Source: Triticum aestivum (lineage: Eukaryota > Streptophyta > Magnoliopsida > Poales > Poaceae). From it: 64,000 nucleotides of DNA. Position 1 is the stretch's first letter. Each line of letters opens with the position of its first letter. Shown in pieces: positions 34,932 to 47,601 of this stretch. The stretch lies in NCBI RefSeq assembly GCF_018294505.1, contig NC_057804.1:256103251-256167250 (forward strand), given 5' to 3'. The translations under genes were made by a program, and so were the position numbers. A model generated the notes under the pieces. The model was not told where the DNA came from. It saw nothing but the letters and a program-made list of their open reading frames with translations, and made no database searches.

Positions 34932-35822
34932 TCACTTTGCCATCGTTCTTATCCGCCAACTATTTGGGGCAGTTCCACTTCCAGTGACCATTCCCATTGT
35001 AGTAGAAGCACTAGTTTCAGGCTTGGGGCCAGCTTTGGGCTTCTTCACGGGAGTGGAAACTTGATTTCCATTCTTCGTGAAGTTCCATTTCTTTCCCTTG
35101 CCCTTTTTCTTGAAACTAGTAGTCTTGTTAACCATCAACACTTGATGCTCTTTCTTGATTTCTACCTCCGCGACATTAAGCATTGCGAAGAGCTCGGGAA
35201 TTATTTTCGTCATCCCTTGCATATTATAGTTCATCATGAAGCCATTGTAGCTTGGTGGCAGTGAATAAAGAACTATGTCAATAACACTATAACCTAGAAG
35301 ATCAACTCCCAGCTGAGTCTAGTGGTTATGATACCCAGACATTTTGAGTATGTGTTCACTGACAAAACTGTTCTCCTCCATCTTGCAGCTATAGAACTTG
35401 TTGGAGAATTCATATCTCTCAACCCGGGCATTTTCTTGAAATATTAACTTCAACTATTGGAACATCTCATATGCTCCATGACGTTCAAAACATCTTCGAA
35501 GTCCCGATTCTAAGCCGTAAAGCATGGCACACTGAACTATTGGGTAGTCATCAGATCGAGCTTGCCAGACGTTCATAACATCTATAGTAGCTCTTCCAGC
35601 AGGTTTGTCACCTAGTGGTGCATCAAGGACATAATTCTTCTATTCAACAATGAGGATAACCATCAAGTTACGGACCCAGTCCGTGTAGTTGCTACCATCA
35701 TCTTTCAACTTAGCTTTCTCTAGCAAAACATTAAAATTCAGGGGAATGGTAGGACGGCTCATTGATCTACAACATAGATATGCAAAACTATTAAGACTAA
35801 GTTCATGATAAATTAAGTTCAA
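34932..35822 (-). pseudogene. gag: B2 gag remnants
   Basis: The N-terminal part is at 35763-35640 (SRPTIPLNFNVLLEKAKLKD, then DWVRNL). The C-terminal part at 35237-34932 has a basic lysine tract, and the zinc knuckle reads CFYYNGNGHWKWNCP with its second cysteine changed to tyrosine. Stops and shifts lie between. BARE-type gag. Confidence 0.72.
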
Positions 35823-36993
35823 TTAATCAAATTACTAATGAACCCCCACTTAAATAAACATCCCTCAAGTTATATGTGATAGATGATCCAAATCAACTAA
35901 CCCATGTCGGATCATCACGTGAGATGGGGTAGTCATCAATGCTGAACATCTCTATGTTGATCATATCTACTATATGACTCTCGTTCGACCTTTTGGTCTC
36001 AAGTGTTCCGAGACCATGCCTATACATGCTAGGCTAGTCAAGTTTAACCCAAGTATTCTGCATGTGCAAAACTGTGTTACACCCATTGTATGTGAATATA
36101 GAGTCTATCACACCCAATCATCACGAGGTGCTTCAAAATGAAGAACTTTGGCAACCGTGCATACTCGGGGAGAACACCATTATCTTGAAATTTAGTGAAG
36201 GGATCATCTTATAGTGCCACCGCCGTTCTAAGCAAAACAAGATTCTTAAAGGATAAACATCATATGCAATCAAAATATGTGACATGATATGGCTATCATC
36301 ATATTGTGCTTTTGATCTCCATCTCCAAAGCATTGTCATGGTCTCCACCATCACCATCTCGACACCTTGATCTCCGTTGTTGCGTCGGGGTCGTCTCACC
36401 AACTATTTCTTCTACAACTATTGCTAACTCATAGCGATAAACTAAAGCAATTACATGGCATTTGCATTTCGTACAATAACTAAGAGACAACCCTAAGGCT
36501 CCTGTCGGTTGTTGATATTAAAAATATGACCATCTCATACAACAATGTATATCACATCATGTCTTGACCATATCACATCACAACATGCCCTACAAAAACA
36601 AGTTAGACATCCTCTACTTTGTTGTTGCTAGTTTTACATGGCTTCTACGGGCTTCTAGCAAGAACTGTTCTGACCTACGCAAAACCACAATGTTGATTTA
36701 TCAAGTTTGCTGTTTTAACCTTCTTCAAGGACCGGCCATAGTAAAATTTGATTCAACTAAAGTAGGAGACACAGACACCCGCCAGTCACCTTTATGCAAA
36801 ACAAGTTGCATGTCAGTCGGTGGAACCGGTCTCATGTGCGTGAACATGTAAGGTCGGTCCGGGCTTCTTCATCCCACAATACTATCGAATCAGAATAAGA
36901 CGTTGGTGGTAAGAAGTATGACTATCACCACCCACAACTCTTTATGTTCTACTCGTGCATATTATCTACGCATAGACCTGGCTCTAATATCAT
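35823..36993 (-). other. B2 untranslated leader
   Basis: No ORF supported. It aligns in parts with the leader of A (51480-52695). A degenerate initiator-Met primer site (minus ATGATATTAGAGC) lies at about 36981-36993. Confidence 0.6.
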
Positions 36994-38096
36994 TGTTGGG
37001 GAACGTTGCATGGAAAACAAATTTTTTTCTATGCACACACAAGATCTATCCATGGAGATGCATAGCAATGAGAGGGGAGAGTATGTCTACGTACCCTCAT
37101 AGACCGTAAGGAGAAGCATTTATTAACACGGTTGATGTAGTCAAACTTCTTTGCGATCCAACCGATCAAGTACCGAACGTACGACACCTCCGCGTTGAAC
37201 ACACATTCAGCTAGATGATGTCCTCACCTTTTTGATACAGAAAGACAGGTAAAGTAGTGGATGAGTTCTGGTAGCACGACGGCGTGGTGATGGTGGTGGT
37301 GATGCTATCTCCGCAGGGCTTCGCCTAAGCACTTCAAAAATATTACCGAGGGACAAAACTGTGAAGAAGGGCGCCACACACGGCTAAGAGATTGTGATGG
37401 TCTTGTGTGGCACCCCTCCCTCATATATATAGGTGGGAGAGAGGGGAGGCTGGCAGGAGGCGCCTCCAAGGGGACTGAATCCTCCTTGGTCTCCTGCCCT
37501 AGCCGCGCCCCCTTCCTTATCTATTCACGGCAGGAAGGCATGGGGAGGTGGCGCCCCCCTTTCCTTTCTCTCATGAGGAGGGAAAGGCAGGAGGGGCCAA
37601 ACCTCCACCTTTCCTTCCCCTAGGGCCGGCGTCTAGGGAGAGGGGCGCACCAACCCTTTGTGGGCTGGCATAATCCCCCTTTGGCCCACTAAGCCCATAC
37701 AGCCTCCCGGGGCTTCCCGGAACCCCTTCCGATGATCCGATGATTAGCTGGCACCTCCCGAGACTCTTTTGGTGTCCAAACAACATCGTCCTATATATCA
37801 ATCTTTACATTTGGACCATTCCAGAGCTCCTCGTCATGTCTGTGATCTCATCTGGGACTTCGAACAACATTCGGTCACCAAATCATATAACTCATATAAC
37901 ACTATATCGTTAACGAACGTTAAGCGTGCGGACCCTATGGGTTCGATAACAATGTAGACATGGCCGAGACAACTCTCTGGCCAATAACCAATAGCGGAAC
38001 CTGGATGCCCATATTAGTTCCTACATATTCTAAGAAGATCTTTTGGTCGAACCTTATGACAACATACATAACTCCTTTGTCTATCGGTATGTTACT
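36994..38096 (-). repeat. B2 LTR fragment
   Basis: It starts TGTTGGGGAACG, the plus-strand start of BARE/Angela LTRs, and keeps the TCATATATATAGG TATA region near 37420. It stops inside text matching A at about 46920, where Y begins. Confidence 0.8.
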
Positions 38097-39241
38097 TATC
38101 AGATTCAAGGCTCCGCAGACCCTAGAAGGTTCGAACTCTGGGGCGTGTGCGAAGATCCCAACCTCTCAAGCCTACGAACTCATCGCACCACAGCCTAGCC
38201 TGATTCACGCGAGCAAGGAAGGAGGTGAACACGATAGTTTACCCAGGTTCGGGACACCTTGCGGTGTAAGACCCTACTCCTACTTTGTGGTGGATTGGCC
38301 TCACGAGGGGTTGAGGATGAACTAGTACAATGGATGAACAATATCGCAAGGGCTATATTGGTGAGGGTGGAAAGGATCCAATCCCTCTCTACGGTGGTGG
38401 CTAACCAATACTTATAGTAGCCTTGGTCCTCTTCCCCCAAAATATAGGCGGGAAGGGATCCCACAATGGCCAATTTAAAAGGGGACAAGTAGTACATCTT
38501 ATCCTGACGAAAGGTGGTCTTCGCCTGCAAAGCTTCTGATCATGATGTAGCGGTGGGCTCGGTGATGAAATCCGTCCTCCTGTGCTGGTGGTCTTGGTCT
38601 TGTTACACTGAGAGGAAACCTTTGCCAGATTCCTCGGCAACCCACGCTTGTCCTTGCCTACTCAACACCAAAGAGGAAGCTGCCTCCTCTGCGCCCGCTG
38701 GCGCCCGCCTACCTTGGTCGTCATGGCTTGCTTCATGGCAGCCTCGTGAAGCTAGGTACCTGCATAGGAATCTCCGCTCTTCAGGTGGCAGCCTGGGAAG
38801 GCCGCTCCCTCCAGATGTCCTAGTGTCGTCCGTCTCGTGAGGCCTGGGGGGTCCTCTCTTAGGTCTTGTCTTGGCGGTCTCGTAGGTGGGTCATACTAGC
38901 CCGTCGAAGGAGCCACATCATGGCCTGCAAATAGGCAAGTCTAGGTAGACTAGTTCCCAGAACACCAATAGTAGCCCCCGGGCCCAAGGCGCGCTCGGGC
39001 TTGGCTTCAAAGCAAAGCCAAAAGGCAAGGGCGAAGCGCTGCGGGCCCCAATCGCCTGCGGGCTAGGCGACGCGTCGCGCTTGAAGGGACGTGGGCGTCT
39101 CCACTTCCCCACATCGCCTCGACAACTACTCGACTTGACAACTGCCTGGTGTATGCAGCGCGACCATCATTTCTTGGAACGTGGGAGGCCACCAATTAGC
39201 CACCCACCGCCTATAAAAGGGCGGGGGAGGCGGAGCCCCCA
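38097..39241 (-). mobile_element. Y: gypsy LTR plus start of interior, related to W and Z
   Basis: LTR about 38097-38970, followed by GTAGCCCCCGGGCCC, the polypurine tract read in reverse, as at 62893 in Z. So the coding direction is minus and this is the 3' LTR. The remaining interior (38971-39241) is the upstream region of the antisense gene slot; the rest is displaced by X. Confidence 0.75.
39212..39219 (+). promoter_or_regulatory. TATA box of the antisense gene slot in Y
   Basis: TATAAAAG lies 242 bp past the LTR end. The equivalent TATA in Z is 244 bp past its LTR end. The downstream gene is not present because X inserted 22 bp later. Confidence 0.5.
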
Positions 39242-42200
39242 TGTGGGGACCCCGACTCATAACTCATGATACCCGAATGCACATGTACAGTGATCCCAGA
39301 GATCAATGCCCACTGAATACACAGAAGCTTAATAACAAGAGTCTTACATCCATACATACCGTTTTCACAAATTGTGAACATTATGGTGAAGTCTTGAGTA
39401 TATCATTGCAGCGGAAATCTTTGTCGATAACTGGGACCCATGCCATCTGCCCTAACCCTACAGACATTCTGACTAGGAAGTGTCCTAGCTCGCACGATCA
39501 TTACCAAAGAACTCTTCCTCGTATTCATGTTCTTTCATGCCTGGCCAATAAAATAACCAGTGGCAAGCCAATGAGTACTCTGAATGTACTCGCAAGCAAC
39601 CCAAGAGTGATAACAGAATAATTATGGAAGGCTCTACTACTAGATTGGCACTTTTGCGGAAAGCTAGTTTTGCTCATGCAAGTATGATCAACATTTATCA
39701 AGGACATGAATGCGTCTGCAACAAGTATCAGGAGGTTACAAATATCAACATCGAGAAAGAGTTGTGAACAACTCATGCTCAAGCTCATCGTGACTTCCTC
39801 ATTAATCACATCATATTTACCAAACCATGTTGTTTGTCAGAAACATATGGACATAGACTAAGCAGCACCACCCAACTTCCTTGACAGTGGACACGGATAT
39901 TCGAATTGTTTGACACTCTGAAGAGGTTGCACACTTTACCCACAAGATCCGGGTAGCTTTCGTGTCATCCACGACCCGCTGTACCTCAATTACCCAGGGT
40001 AAGCACTGGATCACTACTTTTCCCTAGCCGTGACTAGCATAGAGTCCACCCGATTGGCAATAGCCCCCATCCCACAGTCATGTTTTTGCTCAATTGAGCA
40101 ATGGTATGTCCAGTGCCCTGTGAAAAACAGTCATGGCCGCCCACCCAAGTATGACCTCGTCCCGAGAGTGACCACGCCACTCCCGTCACTAGTAATGTAG
40201 GCATCCATGCTAGCACGAACTAGGTACTCAATAGTGCCCCATCCCAAAGGGTTAGTGTGGTTGTACATGTTTGGTTGGGACTATAGACAATCTTAAATCT
40301 TATCCATCTTTGTAAACAACACCTTCATCAAGCCTCGGTACACTACTCCACCAAGCAGTGACCTAGTTCATCATCATCTCCCAAGGGCATTAGTGGCACC
40401 CACTTGGGTTATTTGCAAGTATGTCAAACCACAATTGTTTCTTTCCATGCATAACCCTGACCCCTTTCGCGTAGCCAACTACTATATCATATTTCTACTA
40501 CCCATCAACACAACTCTAAACAAGGATAGAGTCATGAACAATGCAAGTATCAATGGGGTATGCAATGAAGGCAATCCTAGCAAGGTTGCCATTAAAGATA
40601 TATCAGACACTCGATGAACACAACGAAAGTGCTATTATGATGTAAAATGGTTCATCATGGTCAAAGGGTTGCTTGCCTAGTTCATCAGAGTCTTCAAATC
40701 TTCTGGTCCATCTCTGAGTATTTCGTCTACTTCATCCACTAACGTCGGAAACAATCACAATAAGCACACAACAAGGTAGAAAATAGAAGTGCTCTAAAAA
40801 TATGAATTTGAATTTTCTAGGGTTTCCCTGGTTATAAGAAAAATAACCATAGTGGTTTCATTAGATTTGGATCAATAGATATTTTTGAACATTTCAGTAT
40901 GATGGAATCAAGGGATTTAATGGATCAGCAAGAAGTATACAGAAATATATTTTTGAAAATGAGAAAAGGCTCCCATTTGACAAGGAATGATTTTAGAAGT
41001 ATCTAGGAGTTGGTTTCACTAGATTTGGAGTTCGAATGATTTTTGTATGAATTTGCAAAGTTGGCAATATATGGAGAAATGGACCAGTACTTCATATTGC
41101 ATAGAAGGTATTAGGAAAAATGTTCAAAAACTAAGTTTTGAAATTCTAAGTATTTAGGAATTTGAATCATGGCATTTGGATAATGGCTTTGTGTGATTTT
41201 ATTAAAGTTTATCACAGAAATGGGAAAATAGGATTTCATAAATACTCGTGAAGAAAATGTTTCTGGAAAAATATCCAAATTGCACCATGAGATAGATCAT
41301 GATTTTATGAACTACTAGAAATTTGAATAATCAAATTTTGGAGTCCATTTGAATTGTTTATGGATTTTTGAAGTTTACTGGAAAAGAAAAAGAAAAGTTT
41401 TAGGTTTATACCTAAAACACACACTGGATGAGAGATAGCTAGTGGGCCGACCCAGCAGCACGACCACGCGGGCTATAGCGGTGACGTTGAAGGTGGCTTC
41501 CCTGAAGTGCGCCTAACGCACGGGGAAAGCGGATCGGGCCAAAGCTGTTTCCACTTAAACGGGCGAGGCCCACCCGCTGGGTCGCTGGCGTGCGGGGCCC
41601 AGCGGCAGGCCGTCTTCAACCTCCCGCTGACGTCCTGGCCATGGGGAGGAGCAGCTCCCGACAGTGATTGCCGGGGCTACAGGGCGTCTCCGGCGACGTT
41701 CTGCCCATCGGCGTGACCAGCACAGAGAGGCGCTTCCAGCCACGGGTCACACGCATGCCGGGGAAGACTAGGTCAAGGGGAGCGCCATCCGTGGCGGACG
41801 TGGCTGATGGCGATGGTGGGCACGACGTTTCAGCCACCGGGAGGAGTAACCGGAGTGCGGGGCCGCTTTTTGGAGGGCAGTGGCGATGCGAAGAAACCCA
41901 TAGGTGGAGAGGTGGCGCCTCGAACGACGAGAATTTAGGCGATGGCCGGCGGCTCGGCTCCAGCCATGGACAAGTTTGGAGGGCACGGGAGGAGGTGTGG
42001 GTTGGTCAGGGGGTCGCTGGGAGGGAGAGAAGGCGAAGGGGACACAGAGGGACGCCTGGGAGTCCTTTTATGGTGAGGCCAGGCCTCACCGTGGACGTGA
42101 CTATGGGCGTCCGTGGAAACGGCCGTGGTGGCCACAGGAGGTGCTAGGGGATGTCTGCAGCGCTCGTGGGATTAGAGTAGGGCGCGAGGGAGAAAGAGAG

Positions 42201-43549
42201 GGAGCGGGCGAGCTGCTGTTGGAACCATGGGCTCACCCGTGCATTGGCCAAACTGGGCGGCTCCGGGCAAGCGCCGCATGGGTGAGAGAGAGAGAGAGGG
42301 GAAAGGAGGGGGGACAAGATGGCTGTCATGCTGCGAACATCGAGGGCCTCGACTGGCGCAAGGGGGAGGCTCGAGGTGGTCGGGGGACGCGGCGTCAACG
42401 GTCAGGAGCATGCTAACATGCTCCAAAGCGCGTTTTTGGCCGGCACCAGCAGCTTTTAACGCGCGCCTATGTGTCTAGCTATGTCTGGCAGCTGCAGTGG
42501 GCATGGGCAAAAGCTGACGAGAGCCTTGGATGCTCTGGAAAGTAATGGAGGGAGAGAGAGGCTGAGTGGGAGGGAGAATGCTGCTGCCCAAAGAAGAAAA
42601 ATGGGGTTCTACCCCCTTAATCATGGATCCTCGGGCAGGGAAAGATGCAAGGTTTTGAGGCACTTTGATCAAGTTATACTATTCTCCAACTTGTGCCACT
42701 TAGCCTGGGTGAATGATTAGGCCAACTGAGCATGTGCACACATTTTAAGATTATTTCGACATGTTTGGTAGTGCAAAGTTGTTCAAACTTGGAAAAGGAC
42801 AAAAATGGTTTTGAGAGGGTTTCATAGGGTTATATTGTTCTACATGACATGAGACTTGGCGATATCAACAAGTTGGCCATTGGTGACAAGGTTGAATTTT
42901 CCTGGATTTAATGGAGAACATTTCCTTTGTAAACATTTCAAAAGCTTGAAATGTCCAGAAAGTGTTTTTGAGGGGTTTGACCAATATTTTGGTCATAACC
43001 ATGTGTTGAAACTCATATATATGGAAAATATATGTCCACTGAGCTCCCTAAATTTTCTCAAATAATTTTGAAACATTAAAATAATTTTAACCTATTAAAC
43101 ACCATTTCTGGCCTAAAGTAAAGTCCTTTAAATAAAATAGTAAAACAACTTTTAAAATAATAATTTTGTAGTTTTGGGGAGTCCTATATCTAATAGGAGT
43201 CAAATATAATTTTTGAAAGATTTTTCATACCCTAAATTAAGTACATATAGTTCAGGTCTCAATTCAAGGGTTTTTGGAAGACCTAATTTAGAAAACCATA
43301 TTTGGCCAAATCATTTTTGTAAGAAAATCCTATTCTGTCCTATACACATGGCATGATCATTGGGCCAAGTTCTGGATCAAGGAGAAGAAGTATAGGAGTT
43401 AGAGAATTTATTTGATTTTTAGAGCACTTGCCAACAACAAACAAAAATCCAATCAAAGCAAGGACCCAAACACTCAAAAGTTTTTAACTAACCACATTTT
43501 ATCATGATTTATTAGCTTAAGTGTTGTGGCATGAAAATCAGGGTGTGAA
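39242..43549 (-). repeat. X 3' LTR (about 4.3 kb)
   Basis: The plus-strand start is TGTGGGGACC. The inner end is set by the minus-strand purine tract AAGGGGGTAGG (about 43555-43565) followed by a CACACCCTGATTTTC start typical of such LTRs; the exact last base is uncertain. A GC-rich block (41400-42480) probably spans transcription start and leader. ORFs on both strands there are compositional. Confidence 0.65.
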
Positions 43550-43738
43550 AGACCTACCCCCTTATAAGAATCTCGTCCCCGAGATTCCCAGACTAGGCGC
43601 GGAAAGGAATACGGAAACTCGGATTTGGAGTAGTCTTCATGTCATAATGCTACTTCTGCTTTCGTGTGGTTGCTCCACTGAACGTTGAACTACTTGATGG
43701 TGTGGCTTCGTGTATAGCGTTCTGCCTGATCCAGATTG

Positions 43739-44086
43739 CTATCGGGTTTCTTGCGATAGGTTTGATCGGGCTGGAGGTCGATGGTTCGGTGATCGATGTT
43801 GTTGTGGGGATTGTGCTTGTCGGGAAGTTGGAAACACTTCTAGAGTTGTGACGCATGGGAACACATTGTGCACATTGGATAACTTGGGTGGCAACTCCTG
43901 TTGGTAGCCATCTGCTCTTCGTCTTGTAGTGATCTCGTAGGGGGCGATAAAGCTTGTTGTGAGCTTTCCTTTCGCATGGAAATGATTGGCTCCTTTGAGA
44001 AGAATGGCTTGTAGATACACCTGATCTCCAACGTGGAAGTTTACTTCTTGACGACAGTGGTTGGTATAGTTCTTCCTCCTTGGCAT
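43739..44086 (-). pseudogene. pol: X integrase C-terminal remnant
   Basis: 115 codons with FHVGDQVYLQ, ANHFHAKGKL, SFIAPYEIT and LPPKLSNVHNVF, the pattern of the gypsy integrase tail before the chromodomain (GD-VYLK, KL-P-F-GPY-I, L-HVF). Upstream pol motifs are missing. It lies directly before the 3' LTR, as expected. Confidence 0.75.
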
Positions 44087-45838
44087 GGCGTCTTCAAATG
44101 TTTCCTAACCAGTTGAATGACTCTTCTTCCATCTTCAATTGGACGAGTAGGTCACCAAGTAAAGATGACAACCAACGTGTCCAAGTACTCCATGAAGACT
44201 TTGTTCATGCGGTACATAAAGTAGGCTGGGGTATTGGTGGTGGTTGAGTATTGGCCAAGGTCTTCTCAACCTAGAGCTAAAACCCATGGTCAAGATCCAA
44301 CCATGTTGTGGCTTGGTAGGGCTTATGGGTTTCAAGGTTTCTAGGGCGCAAGTGAATGTTTATCATCTTATCCTTGAGCACAGTTCCTGAGATGCCAATT
44401 TTTCTATTTAGCACTCCAAACAAATCACCTTATACCACTGAAAGCTTCCTTTTATATAGACCAACTCCAATCATCACTCATGCTATTCATATCCACATGA
44501 CTCCCTAGAGGAGTTCTAACCAAATCATACATTTCATCTATCCCCAAACTCATGCGTATGGCTATCCCTATGTAAAAATCCATGGGTAGAGCTTACAAGC
44601 TGCTAAGCTTCAATTAAACATGACAGTCCAAGTGCTCAGCCTATTCTTCCAAGGTTTAAGATAACGCATCTCTATCCTAAGGAAACACGTCGTATGCCAC
44701 TCCAAGATCTTGTTTCCTACCTATGAATCAACTCCAATACCCCTTTAACTTCCATTAATCACTACATAATCCATTAATTTTACAAATCCAATGTCTATGT
44801 TGTTCCACACGATCTTCTAATGTCCTATAATCCCCAAATACTTGAAAGGGTTGCCCTTACTAGAGTCAGTCCACCAACTCTCACTATAGTGATATGATAA
44901 ACTCCTATCTCAAGCTTATATAGATCCCTAAATCTACTCGGACAATTAGTCCAATCTCCTAGTTTATTGTCCACCGATAAACATGGCATCATGATCGAGA
45001 TCATCAACCTAAATCTAAGTTAATCTGAACCATGTAGACATACTCAACATCTATACTCCACTAGGATCACCTATTTAAATCCAAATTTACTCCAGGGTGA
45101 TGAAAGCTATGCTACTCTATCCACATGATCCCACCAAGTTCATCTACCAACATGAGAGCCTCATAATCCCCCAAAGTGTCTCAGATAATTCCTCAAGGTC
45201 ACTAATATAAACTCATCAACTCATTTGTCCTCTATTCCCATATCCTCAAATTCATTTTCCCTGTGGCATCTTTAGTTCTGGTGCTATATTAGGATCATAA
45301 CGTGATAGTTCACTATGTCTACTAGTTCCCTAAGGAACCCTATACTAAGCATAGGTTGTTGGGGCTCTACTCGCTCTCCTGCAATTATGTGGGTTAAGCA
45401 CATGGTTAAGAATTCGAGATAGGGTATCTCGTGAAGTCTTAAAGGGTCTAGGGATGGGTTTCTTTTCTGGAGGGTTAAACATAACTCTACGGGGTTGCAC
45501 CTGGTCGAGGAGGCTGTAGTAAAAGTCTTCTGTGTTAGTTGGCTGTCGAGGTGGAATAGTTGGTGCATCTTGTCTTGCTAGTCTCTAGTTGATGAAAGAG
45601 ATCAGAGGGAAAAGTAGCATAGATGGGGGATGCCTAAAGGGGGTTCTATAGAGCAGGTGCAAAGAAACAAGTGCCAAAAGAGCTAAACACAAGCATCAAG
45701 ATAAGGAAGGTGATATAGTTGCGTACTTGTTGCCTAGGGCAAAAGGGCGACTGATATCAAATCACAAACAAATAAAAACAAGCAACACAAAATCATGGTT
45801 CTATTCGAACCATCATAGGTACTCGACTACGCATAGGG
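44087..45838 (-). other. X interior, decayed
   Basis: Only short ORFs; no RT, RNase H or gag motif found by eye. It probably contains eroded pol sequence. Confidence 0.5.
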
Positions 45839-45843
45839 GATAC

Positions 45844-47601
45844 TGTTGGGGAACGTAGCAGAAATTCAAAATTTTCCTACGTGTCACCAAGATCTATCTA
45901 TGGAGAGACTAGCAACGAGGGGAAGGAGAGTGCATCTACATACCCTTGTAGATCGCTAAGCGGAAGTGTTCAAGAGAACGGGGTTGATGGAGTCGTACTC
46001 GTCATGATTCAGATCACCGATGATCCTAGTGCCGAACGGACGGCACCTCCGCGTTCAACACACGTACAGCCCGGTGATGTCTCCCACGCCTTGATCCAGC
46101 AAGGAGAGAGGGAGAGGTTGAGGAAGACTCCATCCAGCAGCAGCACAACGGCGTGGTGGTGATGGAGGAGCGTGGCAATCCTGTAGGGCTTTGCCAAGCA
46201 CCTACGGGAGAGGAGGAGGTGTCACGGGAGGGAGGGAGGTGCCAGGGGCTCAGGTATGGATGCCCTCCCTCCCCTCCACTATATATAGGGGCAAGGGAGA
46301 GGGGGAAGGCGCAGCCTTGCCCCTTCCTCCAAGGAAGGGGTGCGGCCAAGAGGGGGGGAGGAGTCCATCCTCCCCAAGGCACCTCGGAGGTGCCTTCCCC
46401 CTTGAGGACTCTTCCCTCCCCAAGTTTCCTTGGCGCATGGGCCTCTTGGGGCTGGTGCCCTTGGCCCATATAGGCCAAGGCACACCCCCTACAGCCCATG
46501 TGGCCCCCCGGGGCAGGTGGACCCCCCCCCCCCCCGGTGGACCCTCGGACCCCTTTCGGCACTCCCGGTACAATACCGATAAAGTGCGAAACTTTTCCGG
46601 CGACCAAAACAGGACTTCCCATATATAAATCTTTACCTCCGGACCATTCCGGAACTCCTCGTGACGTCCGGGATCTCATCCGGGACTCTGAACAACATTC
46701 GGTAACCACATACAAACTTCCTTTATAACCCTAGCGTCATCGAACCTTAAGTGTGTAGACCCTACGGGTTTGGGAGACATGGAGACATGACCGAGACGTT
46801 CTCCGGTCTATAACCAACAGCGGGATCTGGATACCCATGTTGGCTCCCACATGTTCCACGATGATCTCATCAGATGAACCATGATGTCAAGGACTCAATC
46901 GATCCCGTATTCAATTCCCTTTGTCTAGCGGTATTTTACTTGCCCGAGATTCGATCGTCGGTATACCGATACCTTGTTCAATCTCGTTACCGGCAAGTCT
47001 CTTTACTCGTTCCGTAACACATCATCCCGTGATCAACCCCTTGGTCACATTGTGCACATTATGATGATGTCCTACCGAGTGGGCCCAGAGATACCTCTCC
47101 ATTTACACGGAGTGACAAATCCCAGTCTCGATTCGTGCCAACCCAACAGACACTTTCGGAGATACCTGTAATGCACCTTTATAGCCACCCTATTACGTTG
47201 TGACGTTTGGTACACCCAAAGCATTCCTACGGTATCCGGTAGTTGCACAATCTCATGGTCTAAGGAAAAGATACTTGACATTAGAAAAACTTTAGCATAC
47301 GAACTACACGATCTTTGTGCTAGGCTTAGGATTAGGTCTTGTCCATCACATCATTCTCCTAATGATGTGATCCCGTTATCAACGACATCCAATGTCCATA
47401 GCCAGGAAACCATGACTATCTGTTGATCACAACGAGCTAGTCAACCAGAGGCTCACTAGGGACATATTGTGGTCTATGTATTCACACGTGTATTACGATT
47501 TCCGGATAATACAGTTATAGCATGAATAAAAGACTATTATCATGAACAAAGAAATATAATAATAACACTTTTATTATTGCCTCTAGGGCATATTTCCAAC
47601 A
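45844..47601 (-). repeat. A 3' LTR (1,758 bp)
   Basis: TATA box CCTATATATAG on minus near 46279-46288. Poly-C tract of 14 at 46522-46535, absent from the partner LTR. Adjacent purine tract GTGGGAGAC on minus (47602-47610) is the canonical BARE polypurine tract. Confidence 0.95.

Larger units (their letters stand above)
34661..38096 (-). mobile_element. B2: old BARE/Angela-like copia relic
   Basis: 5' LTR fragment 36994-38096 on the right, decayed leader 35823-36993, and gag remnants. The left end abuts the M LTR; the right LTR is cut by Y. The text is collinear with Angela element A (for example the leader near 36840 and 52540) but much more diverged, so it is an older insertion. Confidence 0.8.
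39242..45843 (-). mobile_element. X (left part): gypsy element with about 4.3-kb LTR
   Basis: 3' LTR 39242 to about 43549, then interior running right. X continues at 54438-56003 beyond element A. Bases 39242-39850 match 55375-56003, which shows the LTR pair. The interior holds only a C-terminal integrase remnant. Bases 45839-45843 are the GATAC target duplication of A. Confidence 0.75.

Noticed and set aside
41507..42478. Cluster of 80-170-codon ORFs on both strands that could suggest a host gene
   Set aside because: The frames overlap on both strands in GC-rich DNA, lack recognisable domains, and lie within the X LTR.
46026..46715. 229-codon minus-strand ORF in the Angela LTR
   Set aside because: It is leader and LTR sequence, proline/glycine-rich by composition, and the partner LTR copy at 52878-53336 has it broken.
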